64,000 nt of DNA from Bacteriovorax stolpii (GTDB taxonomy: Bacteria > Bdellovibrionota > Bacteriovoracia > Bacteriovoracales > Bacteriovoracaceae), in contig NZ_CP025704.1 of the NCBI RefSeq assembly GCF_002872415.1, forward strand, positions 2,666,001 to 2,730,000, read 5' to 3'. The notes under the pieces were generated by a model. It was not told where the DNA came from. It searched no databases and worked only from the letters and a program-made list of their open reading frames with translations. The position numbers and the translations under genes were made by a program. Every line of letters begins with the position of its first letter. Position 1 is the stretch's first letter. Of the stretch, positions 34,390 through 43,213 are shown piece after piece.

Positions 34390-36729
34390 TTATTTTCCGT
34401 TTCTAAACGAGTAAATATAATCTTTGATCGTCGGGAAAAGAACCATACACACCAGGTACATCGCGACTTGTCCCATGATGGAAATCCATCCCACCCCTTG
34501 AAGCATTTTTGCTTCAGCAGTTAAAAGTGCTCCGAAACCACAGATAGATGTTAACATCCCCATGTGCACCGGGCCTGAAATTCTCTTTGCCGCAGAAAGT
34601 GCTTCTCCGCGCTTTTTACCCCAGCGAAGTGGCTGCCCTTGATGTTCGATCTCATCGTGAATCTGGTGAACCCCCATATCAATTCCCGCTGCGAGTACTG
34701 CTGGAATAATCGCCACGTTTAAAATCGTAAACGGTTCGTCCACCAACCCCATTAAGGCAATCAGGAAAAGACATCCAATGACCAACTGCCCTTCCAGAAT
34801 CATGGCATAACGAATACTTTTGAAATCCGGCCAGAACACAAAAAAAGCTCCGATCAAGAAAAGAATTAAGACGATTTTTCCGTCTTCGATGATGTGATTT
34901 AAAATGGCCGAGAAGACCAATGTATCAGAGCCAACTTCCATTCCCGGAAAAAGCTTTTTTGCTTTTAAGAGGACTTCAGCATAACGATTGATATTTTCAT
35001 AAGTCCCTTGTCTTTCTTTAGGGAAAACCAAGAGGATATTTTTATCCGGGCCGAAGTTGTCTCCCAATGATTTAGGAACAAGTTCATCTCCATAAGGTTT
35101 TGTCGTCAACCATTTTTGAACCTGACTGTATTTCATTCCAGATTTTTCTTCCAGCTCTTCAGGTGAAATCTTATCGACTTCTGCTTTAATCTTCTGAATG
35201 CGCTTGTATCGGCTCTGCATATCATCGGGCACCAGAGTGTTATAAGAGATAACCTGATGAATGACGTGAGAGTTTTCATCGTTGTTCAACCATGACTCAA
35301 GAGATTTTACTTGCTCCATATCGCGAGTAAGAATGGCCGATGGAGTGATGGCCCTTCCGTAAAGATCGTCAGTAAGTTTATTAATCTCCTGAGTTTTTTT
35401 CGAAAAATTATGTAGTCTTTCAAAATCAAATTCAAAGTAAGCGTTATAAGTTCCGTATCCCATGATAGGAATCAGCAGTGCATACCAGTAAATGTACTTC
35501 GTCTTAAACGGAAAAGCGTAGAAGAAGCGCGAGAATTTTTCTTGAATGTGCCCTTCCGTCTTGTGCGGTAAAAGGCGTGCTCCGAGCGGAAAAATACACA
35601 TGAAGGTAAAATAAATACAAACAACCCCAAGTCCGGCAATCATCCCTAACTCAGAAAAACCTCTGAAGTCTGAAATCGAAAGAATGAAAAAGGCACAGGC
35701 CGAAGTGATGGCCGCAGAAAAAAGCGAGCGCCCCATGACCAGGTATGTTTCTTCAATCGCCGTATCGCGGTCTTTGCCATGCTGTCTTTCTTTAAAATAC
35801 CTGCGCACGAAGTGAATCCCGTACTCAGACCCAAGACCTGAAAGAATAGCTAGTAAGAACCCGGTAAGAATATTGATACGTCCAACAATGAGATAAGCTA
35901 ATCCCACAGTTTGCCCCATGGCCATGAAAACTCCGGCCAGAGTAAACCATCCTGCTCTCATTGAACCCAGACCAAAGAAAAGCACGATAATCAAAAGCAC
36001 AGTCGAAATAATCGATGTCTTAGCGATATCGCGGTCAAACTGCTCTTTATCCTGGATCTTTTCAACATATCGTCCACTCAAGTGATAAGGAATTTTCGGC
36101 CCGCTGACTTTATTGATGGCCTCCTCCACTTTTTTCACCAGCGCTTCACTCGACTCCAAATCCGTTGAACCAAAATCAGGTTTAATTAACAGCATGGCAT
36201 AAAGCTTATCTTGCGATAAAAAATAACGATCTTGTGGCACAGTCTTTCTTAAGGTTTCAAAAAACTTTTTTGCTTCGGCCACATCTTCTGAATTGTCCCC
36301 TTCATCAAAAAGATCCAACCCCGTTGTGTCGACTTTCTTATCAGAAAAAAGGACCAGGGCGTGTTCGTTGAGTTTTTTAAATTCTTTTTTGCTGATCAGG
36401 TAAAGTGCTTTGTCTTTAAGTGCGTATGTTTCGCGTTCGTAATAAGAATATTTGATATGTGGAATGTCTTTAATTGCATCGGTAATTTGTGGAAGTTTCT
36501 TTTCCGGTGAGGCCATCGGCCCCACCAGAGCAATCAGGTACCCGCCGCCGCCGACAATCTCAGAAACGTGGTTCATCTCTACAACGGCCGGGTTGGTGTC
36601 TGACAGAAGCCCCGAAAGGTCCATGTTTACTTTCAATTTAGGGGCCTGTAAGGCTCCCCAAACGCTTAAAATCAAAGCAATAATGGGCAGAATATAAATA
36701 TTCTTTAAATTCCATTTTAGGATAGACAT
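34390..36729 (-). CDS. RND/MMPL-superfamily transporter
   Basis: 779 residues with two repeats of one transmembrane span, a large periplasmic loop, then a five-span block. The first is near 15-30 with the cluster ISTVLLIIVLFFGLGSMR to FTFMCIFPLG; the second starts near FPFKTKYIYWYALLIPIMGYG. GSEYGIHFVRRYFKERQHG and DMGVHQIHDEIEHQGQ are the equivalent polar motifs of spans in each half. Such proteins export lipids or drugs; HpnN-type relatives move hopanoids. Divergent from an MlaC-like gene and TolC. An AAGGG site lies before the ATG. Confidence 0.85.
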   Translation of the reverse strand: MSILKWNLKNIYILPIIALILSVWGALQAPKLKVNMDLSGLLSDTNPAVVEMNHVSEIVGGGGYLIALVGPMASPEKKLPQITDAIKDIPHIKYSYYERETYALKDKALYLISKKEFKKLNEHALVLFSDKKVDTTGLDLFDEGDNSEDVAEAKKFFETLRKTVPQDRYFLSQDKLYAMLLIKPDFGSTDLESSEALVKKVEEAINKVSGPKIPYHLSGRYVEKIQDKEQFDRDIAKTSIISTVLLIIVLFFGLGSMRAGWFTLAGVFMAMGQTVGLAYLIVGRINILTGFLLAILSGLGSEYGIHFVRRYFKERQHGKDRDTAIEETYLVMGRSLFSAAITSACAFFILSISDFRGFSELGMIAGLGVVCIYFTFMCIFPLGARLLPHKTEGHIQEKFSRFFYAFPFKTKYIYWYALLIPIMGYGTYNAYFEFDFERLHNFSKKTQEINKLTDDLYGRAITPSAILTRDMEQVKSLESWLNNDENSHVIHQVISYNTLVPDDMQSRYKRIQKIKAEVDKISPEELEEKSGMKYSQVQKWLTTKPYGDELVPKSLGDNFGPDKNILLVFPKERQGTYENINRYAEVLLKAKKLFPGMEVGSDTLVFSAILNHIIEDGKIVLILFLIGAFFVFWPDFKSIRYAMILEGQLVIGCLFLIALMGLVDEPFTILNVAIIPAVLAAGIDMGVHQIHDEIEHQGQPLRWGKKRGEALSAAKRISGPVHMGMLTSICGFGALLTAEAKMLQGVGWISIMGQVAMYLVCMVLFPTIKDYIYSFRNGK

Positions 36730-36791
36730 TGGCACCCTTTTGTTTCTATATTGACCCCATAAAAAACTGTTATTTTATGAAGGCAAAATCT

Positions 36792-37364
36792 ATGAAGATT
36801 ATTTTCACCTTTTTACTTTTAGTTCCCCTATTCGTCAAAGCCCAAACAGAGGCTGCACCGGAAGTTTTAATTCAAAATATTTTCTCTCTCGCTCAAAAAG
36901 AAAACCCACTTAACAACCCAAAAACAAAAAGCGAACTGGACTCTCATTTCGACTTTAAACAAATGTCGATGAACATCCTTGGCTCCGAAGCAAACAAAAG
37001 ATCGGCTGCCGATTTAAAGTGGTTTGAAGACAGCATTAAAGAAATCATCACAAAGACAGTTTACCCAAAAGCTCCTGAATTCCTTCAAGGAGTAAAGATC
37101 ACTTACAAGTCGACTTTGGTTGACGGCAACAAAGCAACAGTTCCTTCTACTGTGGCCAAAAAGGGTGAAAAAACAGACGTAAGCTACCAGCTGATTAAAA
37201 GTGGCAGTAATTGGAAAGTCATCGACGTTTCAATTGATGATGAATCGTGGGTAAAAACGATCAACGATAAAATGACAAAGACTCTTAAAGAAAAAGGATG
37301 GGTAGGCGTTAAAGACATGATCAATAAACGCGTAAAGGCCCTGAACGAAAAGAAGAAATCATAA
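36792..37364 (+). CDS. MlaC/Ttg2-like periplasmic lipid-carrier protein
   Basis: 190 residues from the ATG at 36792 (AAGG site). A signal peptide (1-18, ending VKA) precedes the MlaC-type fold: LIQNIFSLAQKE, HFDFKQMSMNILGSEANKRS, and VSYQLIKSGSNWKVIDVSIDDESWVKTINDKM. MlaC shuttles phospholipids between membranes; HpnM is a relative associated with hopanoid transport. It lies 62 bases from the divergent RND gene and 2 bases before the TolC gene, which suggests one export pathway. No MlaABDEF gene is near. Confidence 0.83.
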   Translation: MKIIFTFLLLVPLFVKAQTEAAPEVLIQNIFSLAQKENPLNNPKTKSELDSHFDFKQMSMNILGSEANKRSAADLKWFEDSIKEIITKTVYPKAPEFLQGVKITYKSTLVDGNKATVPSTVAKKGEKTDVSYQLIKSGSNWKVIDVSIDDESWVKTINDKMTKTLKEKGWVGVKDMINKRVKALNEKKKS

Positions 37365-37366
37365 CG

Positions 37367-38668
37367 ATGTTAAAAACTTTTTTTTTCTTTACATCTCTCT
37401 TCGCTCTTACAGCTGCTGAGGCAAGACCTTATCAGTTGAAGGAACTTATTGAAAAAGCAAAAGTTCACCCTGAAGTTAAAATAGAGCAATTTGAAGTCGA
37501 CAAGGCCAATGTGCTTTTTGATCGCATCGATGGCGAATTCCGCCCTAGGCTCTCGTTAGTCAGCGGTATCGGTCCAAACAAATCAGTGACTGGAACCCCA
37601 CTTCGTTCACAACAATCTAGCCGCATTGACACTTATACGTACATGGCGGAAATCCAACTAAAGATTCCTCTTTACGCTTTCAACCGCGAAAAAGACATGC
37701 ACGAAGCCGCTCAAGGCAACCTGAAAGTTAAAGAACTTGAAGTGCAAAAAAAGCAGGCGACGCTGATTAAAAAAGTAAAAGAGTATTTCTACGGATACCA
37801 ATATGCGGCCAGCCTCAATGATTTTGCCGGTTCAACGCTTAAGGATCTGGATGAAGTCATCGCCGACATGAAAGACAATAAAAAAGCAAAGAACGAAGAC
37901 TTAACCAAGTTAGTTCTTTTCCGTTCTCTTGCTCAGGTTAAAAAATACGAAATTGAGAAAGGTTTGGCCCAGGCCCTGCTTGGTTTAAAATTTATTTCTC
38001 AAGACGACAATCCAACAGTTGAACAAGACTGGATTGAATTCAATCAAAGAGAAGTCCCTACTCTTGAATCAATCAATAAAAACCTGGGCAACACCAACAT
38101 CGACTTACAAAGAGCAAATCTTGGTGTCGATGCTAAAACAAAATTCTTAACTGGTGAGAAAAAATCTCAACTCCCGGTGATTGGACTCTTTTCATCTTTT
38201 GACTGGAAAAATACTCCTCATTCGACAGAACAGAGCTCTAAATTTGCTTACGACCCATACAATAAATCGGATTTTTCTATTGGTATTGGCCTGATCTGGG
38301 ATATCGACTTTGGTATCAAGTCGAGCAACATTAGCAATGCACGCATTGAACTTGAAACGGTTAAGGCGCAACAAAACTTCGCCATTAAAAATCTTCCAAT
38401 TCAAATGGAAAAGATCTACCTGGATCTAGTGGAAGCGCAAAAGAAGGCCAGCGAACTGGAGAAGTCTTATAAAACATCTAAAAAACTCTTAAACAACATC
38501 GCTTCCGGTGTTGCTCTTGGGATCACTCCAGCAAAAGATATCATCGAGTCTTACACTCTGAAGGCACAAGTTTATCAACAGTTCGTTGAAGCTGTTTACA
38601 ACTATGAGCTAAAACTGGCCGAACTCTCTTACGAGGCCGGTGCTGAGTTCGACCCAGCTCTAAAATAA
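37367..38668 (+). CDS. TolC-family outer-membrane factor
   Basis: 433 residues. A signal peptide (1-19, ending AEA) and the outer membrane efflux protein fold made of repeated long helices: YQLKELIEKAKVHPEVKIEQFEVDKANVLFDRIDGEFRPRLSLVSG in the first half and IGIGLIWDIDFGIKSSNISNARIELETVKAQQNF in the second. It sits 2 bases after the MlaC-like gene. It would give a periplasm-spanning exit channel for the divergent RND transporter. Confidence 0.87.
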   Translation: MLKTFFFFTSLFALTAAEARPYQLKELIEKAKVHPEVKIEQFEVDKANVLFDRIDGEFRPRLSLVSGIGPNKSVTGTPLRSQQSSRIDTYTYMAEIQLKIPLYAFNREKDMHEAAQGNLKVKELEVQKKQATLIKKVKEYFYGYQYAASLNDFAGSTLKDLDEVIADMKDNKKAKNEDLTKLVLFRSLAQVKKYEIEKGLAQALLGLKFISQDDNPTVEQDWIEFNQREVPTLESINKNLGNTNIDLQRANLGVDAKTKFLTGEKKSQLPVIGLFSSFDWKNTPHSTEQSSKFAYDPYNKSDFSIGIGLIWDIDFGIKSSNISNARIELETVKAQQNFAIKNLPIQMEKIYLDLVEAQKKASELEKSYKTSKKLLNNIASGVALGITPAKDIIESYTLKAQVYQQFVEAVYNYELKLAELSYEAGAEFDPALK

Positions 38669-40288
38669 TTATTTCTTCTGAATTTCCGGTTGAATGTGAA
38701 TCCCGTGGAGAATATCCAACTCTGGGACGTAGGCCGATGACTTCACTTCCATCATTCCTAAAATAGTATGAAAGATATTATCGTGTGAGTATGGCTCATT
38801 TGTTAAGCGACGAAGACCCACATAATTTGTTTCACGTGCCATGTGCCCGCCAAACCACATAATCATTGGCACTTCGATCTGTGCCTTAGGAGCGATCATA
38901 TAAGGCATACTGTGAAGGTACACTCCATTTTCACCTAACGACTCTCCATGATCACTGATATAGAGCATTCCTGTGTTGAAGTTGTGACTGTTTGCCTTTA
39001 AAAACTCGATAACTTTCGAAAGGAAAAAATCAGTATAAAGAATGGCATTGTCATAAGCATTGCTGATTTCTTCGTTCGTGCATTTTGAAAGTTCATTCGT
39101 TTTACAAACGGGTGTAAAAACTTCAAATTCTTTTGGGTAACGTTTGTAATAGGCCGGCCCGTGATTTCCCATCTGGTGAAGAATAATCAACACGTCCTGC
39201 TCTTTGACCTTATCAATATATTCTTGCAGCCCTACTAACATGCCCACATCGCGGCACTCAGGATCACAGATAGTATTAGTCGATGATGATTTGTAGTCTT
39301 CGTACTTAATTCTCTTGGCGACTCCTTTTGAGTCAGAGTTGTTGTCTCTCCAGAGAATATTCACGGCTTTTGTATGCGACAGAACATCTAAAAGATTCTC
39401 TGTTCCCATTCCCTTATCAACACTAAAGTCTTTGCGTCCAAAATGAGAAAACATACAAGGAACAGACACTGCGGTTGATGTTCCACATGAAGTCACATTC
39501 GTAAAACTTACTACGTTTTCTTTTTTTAGAAGTGGATTTGTTTCTTTCTCATACCCATTAAGTGAAAAATGATCTCTTCTGGCCGTCTCACCGACAACTA
39601 AGATGATAAGTTCTCTGTCTGGATCTCCCGCTGGAATAATGGAATCCCTTCCCAAAGCTTCCAATTCCTTTTGAGGATTCTTCACGAAACTGGTACTAAA
39701 TTTTCCCATTGAGTATAAGTAATAGGTCGGATTAGTGTAATAGCGGATGGGCTTTTGCGTTCTAAAAAACGAAGCGTAAAATTTTCCCATCGGGGCCACT
39801 ACCAGGATAATCGCCAGCAATGACAAGGCCACGCCTTTGAATCGAGACCACAATTGAGTCTTAGTATCTTTATACTCTATCTGAGTGAAACAAACGACGA
39901 GTGATGGAAACACAAAGAGCAACAATAGATAGATCCCGAGTCTCCAGGTCATAAGATCTAAAGATTCTTTGGCATCGGTCTTAACGACATTCAAAAGCAT
40001 CACATCATCAATGGCGATACCAAAGCTGTCCATCATATAGGCCGCCATAGTGCTTAAGAAAAAAAGCGCTATCAATAACGGCTTGTCATAGAATTTTGCC
40101 CGTAAGAGAGTGAGAAATAAGTGAATAGCGGCCCATAGAAAAATAAAAAGAGAGGCTACGAAGACGATGTTCATGCCACTAAAAGAATACACTGCGAGAA
40201 CTTTCTTAAAGAAAGTGAAGTTATAGAAGAGCGTAAAAAAAAGCGAAACGATCAATAGAAGTTTCGCAGTTGTAGTTTTAAGTTTCAT
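38669..40288 (-). CDS. eptA: Lipid A phosphoethanolamine transferase (EptA type)
   Basis: Inner-membrane enzyme that adds phosphoethanolamine to lipid A, altering charge and polymyxin resistance. About 539 residues from the ATG at 40288 (another in-frame ATG lies at 40300). An N-terminal five-span region is followed by the periplasmic catalytic domain: VGETARRDHFSLNGYEKETNP, SCGTSTAVSVPCMFSHFGR (nucleophile Thr), VLIILHQMGNHGPAYYKRYP, and YISDHGESLGENGVYLHSMPY with metal ligands. The start overlaps the end of the upstream PAP2 gene, so the two are coupled. Confidence 0.92.
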   Translation of the reverse strand: MKLKTTTAKLLLIVSLFFTLFYNFTFFKKVLAVYSFSGMNIVFVASLFIFLWAAIHLFLTLLRAKFYDKPLLIALFFLSTMAAYMMDSFGIAIDDVMLLNVVKTDAKESLDLMTWRLGIYLLLLFVFPSLVVCFTQIEYKDTKTQLWSRFKGVALSLLAIILVVAPMGKFYASFFRTQKPIRYYTNPTYYLYSMGKFSTSFVKNPQKELEALGRDSIIPAGDPDRELIILVVGETARRDHFSLNGYEKETNPLLKKENVVSFTNVTSCGTSTAVSVPCMFSHFGRKDFSVDKGMGTENLLDVLSHTKAVNILWRDNNSDSKGVAKRIKYEDYKSSSTNTICDPECRDVGMLVGLQEYIDKVKEQDVLIILHQMGNHGPAYYKRYPKEFEVFTPVCKTNELSKCTNEEISNAYDNAILYTDFFLSKVIEFLKANSHNFNTGMLYISDHGESLGENGVYLHSMPYMIAPKAQIEVPMIMWFGGHMARETNYVGLRRLTNEPYSHDNIFHTILGMMEVKSSAYVPELDILHGIHIQPEIQKK

Positions 40289-40955
40289 TTTTATTACCAT
40301 AGGAATAGTACCCCCAAATTGTAAACCATGAAACAAAAATGCAGACGATCATGGTCGCCAGGTCATGGGATAAAAAATGAGCGCCGCGAAGTTGTTGGGT
40401 TATTCCAAAAACAAGGCCTAAAAAAAGTCCCGGTATTAATGTGCGGAAATTTCTTTTGCCGTAAATAAATGTGTAAGCAAAATAAAGAGATAAAAAAGCA
40501 TATCCTCCCGAAGAGTGCCCGGCCGGAAAGCAGTGTCCTTTAGGGTAATCGGTGGCAAAAAGCATTCTATAAGGAAGCAGAGGTTGGCCGCCTAAAAAAG
40601 GCTGTGAACTCCATGGACATGGAAAGGTTGTCACTCTCTTTAGTAAAAAAACACTCACAATAGAAAGAATCGTAGAGATCAGCACGACGTTAAGATAATG
40701 TTTCTTGAACAAATCTTGTCTGTCTCTCACTCTTAAAATTATTAAGGTTAATAAGCAAAGCTGACTAAAAATCACTCCACCTTTATGAAGAATTTTTTCC
40801 AGAAAAAAATTATCGCGGAAGATCCACTTGCCGCCGGAGAAGAAATGCCCGGCCAACCAGAAGTCAGTGCCTGTATTGTGAATAAGAACCATGGCCAGAG
40901 TTAATCCAGCGATGAGGAAAAGTGGTTCCTTGTTTTGAGGCCTGTGAAATGTCAT
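40278..40955 (-). CDS. PAP2-family membrane phosphatase, coupled to EptA
   Basis: 225 residues with about six membrane spans and the PAP2 motifs: KRVTTFPCPW (with Arg-Pro-like spacing), CFPAGHSSGGYA (PSGH-like, here PAGH) and RGAHFLSHDLATM. Such enzymes dephosphorylate lipid A (LpxE/LpxF) or undecaprenyl pyrophosphate. Its overlap with eptA recalls the lpxE-eptA pair of Helicobacter pylori, where removal of the lipid A 1-phosphate precedes phosphoethanolamine addition. That role is inference. Confidence 0.85.
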   Translation of the reverse strand: MTFHRPQNKEPLFLIAGLTLAMVLIHNTGTDFWLAGHFFSGGKWIFRDNFFLEKILHKGGVIFSQLCLLTLIILRVRDRQDLFKKHYLNVVLISTILSIVSVFLLKRVTTFPCPWSSQPFLGGQPLLPYRMLFATDYPKGHCFPAGHSSGGYAFLSLYFAYTFIYGKRNFRTLIPGLFLGLVFGITQQLRGAHFLSHDLATMIVCIFVSWFTIWGYYSYGNKNET

Positions 40956-40975
40956 GCCTCAATCATAGAAGTCTC

Positions 40976-42412
40976 TTATTCCTTTGTTAAGCTAAATTTC
41001 ACGAAAGGTGTTCCTGGTTGAAAAGGAATTGAAATCCTCCCCTGCTCTATCAGCATCGGGTATTCGTAAACTTGGCCGGCGATTTCCAAAGGAAAAGAAT
41101 AATTGAAAGTGTCGTCCACCATTTCTTTGATTTCCCAAACATTTTTGAAGTAAGCAAGATAGTCTTTTCCATCTTTTGAAAACGACTTTAAAACTCCATA
41201 TCCTGGATTTTCAAATAGTGTCACCTCATCCATGACCTTTTCACTTTTTGTGGTCAAAGGTAAAGATGCAAGATTAATTTGATCCAGCTTCGGAAATAAG
41301 AAGCGCTTTTTAATTGAGTTAAAATCTTTGTCTACTGGTTTGCGGACTAATTCATAACGAAGTAAATCGGTCACCAAAAGGTCATTTAATTCAGAAGCGT
41401 TGTCATTAACCAGGACGACGGTTCCCACATTGAGTTCGTACGAAAAAAGAACCATGGCCGAGAAACCATCAATGTTCCCACCGTGAAAAAACCATGAAGC
41501 TTTCGGGTTCATTGTATTGGTCATCCACCCCAAAGCATAGCCGTATTTTAAATCGGGGTTTTCATTATCCAGACCAATTCTTGCGTTCGTCAGGTCATCA
41601 ACCCCCTTCCACTTTTTTTGCAGAAAAGACTGAATCCATTTTGTCATGTCTGTCGTTGTTGAATACATATTTCCGGCAGAAGCAATGTTTGAAATTTCTT
41701 TGTAGGCAATCGCTTTATCATGCAAGTAAGGAGTCGCTACATCCAGGCCTGCCTTTGCTTTCCCAAACGATGTGTCTTTCATCTCCAGAGGATTAAGCAC
41801 TGCCTGTTGAATATAATCAGGCCAGCTTTTTCCAGAAGACTCCTCGATCACCTTTCCGGCCACCATATACATCAGGTTGTTGTATTCGAAAGTTTTGCGA
41901 AACTTCTCTTCTGCTCCAACTGGAAAATTGTAAAACTTCAGGCGTGAATAAAGATCATCCTGAGTGAAATCTGTTAAATACCAGGCGAAGTCATGGCGAG
42001 GAAGACCAATGCGATGAGAGAGCAAATCTTCGATCGTCACTTGCTCGCTAATTTTTTGATTGGCGAGTTGGAAATCAATCAAGTGCTCAGAGACTTTATC
42101 TGTAAGTTTTAAATGTCCTTCATTTTCTAAAAGCTTAAGCCCAAGAGACGTAAAGGCCTTAGTGGTTGAACCAATGGCGAAAGCTGTGTGGTTTGTAACG
42201 GGAGTTTCTTTTTGGGCATCAGCAAAACCATAGCCTTTTTGCATGATGATTTCATTTGCAGTGAAAACTGAAACAGCTACACCTGTATGGGCCCTCTTTT
42301 CGTTTTTCTCAATGGTCTTGATAAACAACTCGTTGAGTGCACCGATATCCTCTTTCGAGATGGCCCAAGCGTTCAGTGATAAAAGAGAAAGTGCTAATGC
42401 AACAACCTTCAT
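40976..42412 (-). CDS. Secreted serine beta-lactamase-like hydrolase (class C/penicillin-binding type)
   Basis: 478 residues. A signal peptide (1-17, ending AWA) precedes the beta-lactamase-type domain: the nucleophile motif GSTTKAF (SxxK), DLLSHRIGLPRHDF, the YxN-like EYNNLMYMVAG, and HGGNIDGFSAMVLF (KTG-equivalent HGG). A C-terminal beta domain (about 370-478) resembles the DUF3471-type tail. Members are peptidases, esterases or transferases rather than true lactamases. Substrate unknown. A GGGGGA site precedes the ATG. Confidence 0.87.
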   Translation of the reverse strand: MKVVALALSLLSLNAWAISKEDIGALNELFIKTIEKNEKRAHTGVAVSVFTANEIIMQKGYGFADAQKETPVTNHTAFAIGSTTKAFTSLGLKLLENEGHLKLTDKVSEHLIDFQLANQKISEQVTIEDLLSHRIGLPRHDFAWYLTDFTQDDLYSRLKFYNFPVGAEEKFRKTFEYNNLMYMVAGKVIEESSGKSWPDYIQQAVLNPLEMKDTSFGKAKAGLDVATPYLHDKAIAYKEISNIASAGNMYSTTTDMTKWIQSFLQKKWKGVDDLTNARIGLDNENPDLKYGYALGWMTNTMNPKASWFFHGGNIDGFSAMVLFSYELNVGTVVLVNDNASELNDLLVTDLLRYELVRKPVDKDFNSIKKRFLFPKLDQINLASLPLTTKSEKVMDEVTLFENPGYGVLKSFSKDGKDYLAYFKNVWEIKEMVDDTFNYSFPLEIAGQVYEYPMLIEQGRISIPFQPGTPFVKFSLTKE

Positions 42413-42480
42413 AAATCCCCCATAAACAATGGCGAAGATTTATCACTGTCCCAATAAAATTAATAGAGCTTTGGTGTTTT

Positions 42481-42753
42481 TTACAGAGAGTCGATGCATT
42501 TTGCCAGAGCGAAATCCTTCTCAGAGACTCCTCCCGCATCGTGAGTTGTGAGTTTTACCAGGCAGCGGCCGAAGCTCACTTCCAGGTCAGGGTGATGGTT
42601 GTCGCGGTTAGCGAACCAAGCGATGGTGTTAACGAATGAAATGGTCTTTAAATAACTCTTAAAAGTGAACTCTTTTTGAATCGACTTTGAAGCCTCGTCA
42701 TACATCCAGCCATTAAGTGCTTTTAAATTTTCTGTGACTTGTGATTTTTCCAT
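42481..42753 (-). CDS. phhB: Pterin-4a-carbinolamine dehydratase
   Basis: Dehydrates the 4a-hydroxytetrahydropterin produced by phenylalanine hydroxylase so the cofactor can be recycled. 90 residues with the PCD motif FANRDNHHPDLEVSFGRCLVKLTTHDAGG (His-His-Pro, Trp-like aromatic, His and Asp). The length is usual. A GGGGTG site lies before the ATG. phhA lies about 8 kb away on the plus strand, so the two are not in one operon. A nested terminator is upstream in the direction of transcription. Confidence 0.93.
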   Translation of the reverse strand: MEKSQVTENLKALNGWMYDEASKSIQKEFTFKSYLKTISFVNTIAWFANRDNHHPDLEVSFGRCLVKLTTHDAGGVSEKDFALAKCIDSL

Positions 42754-42765
42754 TTCTTCACCCCA

Positions 42766-42855
42766 AAAAAAAAGGCCGTCCGAACTCTTGAAGCTAAAAA
42801 ATAAAAAGCTCCCATTCGGGAGCTTTTTTCGGCCCGGTTCGGAGCCTTTTGATTT
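42766..42855 (-). terminator. Outer nested terminator stem around the inner one
   Basis: On the minus strand AAAAGGC-TCCGAAC pairs with GTTCGGA-CG-GCC and is followed by about nine T residues. This second stem encloses the first terminator. The two structures are nested, so read-through of the inner one could form the outer one. Seen from pairing only. Confidence 0.5.
42804..42829. terminator. Inner bidirectional terminator downstream of rpsU
   Basis: AAAAAGCTCCC-ATTC-GGGAGCTTTTTT is a strong stem of 11 bases including its A-T flanks. It ends the rpsU transcript coming from the minus strand. Confidence 0.85.
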
Positions 42856-42891
42856 TGTACAATTTTTTAGAATTTGTCTAAGAAACGACGA

Positions 42892-43122
42892 CTAGTATTT
42901 AGATACTCTCGTTGATTTCATAGCAGTTTTCTTTCTTCTCTTGTCTGCAGCTTCGGTTTTTTCCTTGTGCTTAACAGAAGGTTTTTTGTACTCTTGGCGT
43001 TTTCTGTACTCACGTACAACACCAAATGATTCACACATTCTTTTGAATTTCTTCAAAGAACGCTCTACACCAGATCTTTCGTCGATCATAACTGTAATTG
43101 CTGATTGTGGATCTTGAGCCAT
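42892..43122 (-). CDS. rpsU: Ribosomal protein S21
   Basis: 76 residues: ITVMIDERSGVERSLKKFKRMCESFGVVREYRKRQEYKKPSVKHKEKTEAADKRRKK matches S21. The protein sits on the 30S platform near the anti-Shine-Dalgarno region. A near-perfect AGGAGGTGA ribosome site lies just upstream of the ATG, as expected for a highly expressed ribosomal gene. It has its own terminators and no other ribosomal gene nearby. Confidence 0.95.
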   Translation of the reverse strand: MAQDPQSAITVMIDERSGVERSLKKFKRMCESFGVVREYRKRQEYKKPSVKHKEKTEAADKRRKKTAMKSTRVSKY

Positions 43123-43213
43123 TTTAAGTCACCTCCTCTTTCTTGGCATTAGGACTACAAAAGTTGTAGATAAAAAAGTTCCATCACTGTAAGATAACGC
43201 CGATTTAGAGTCA

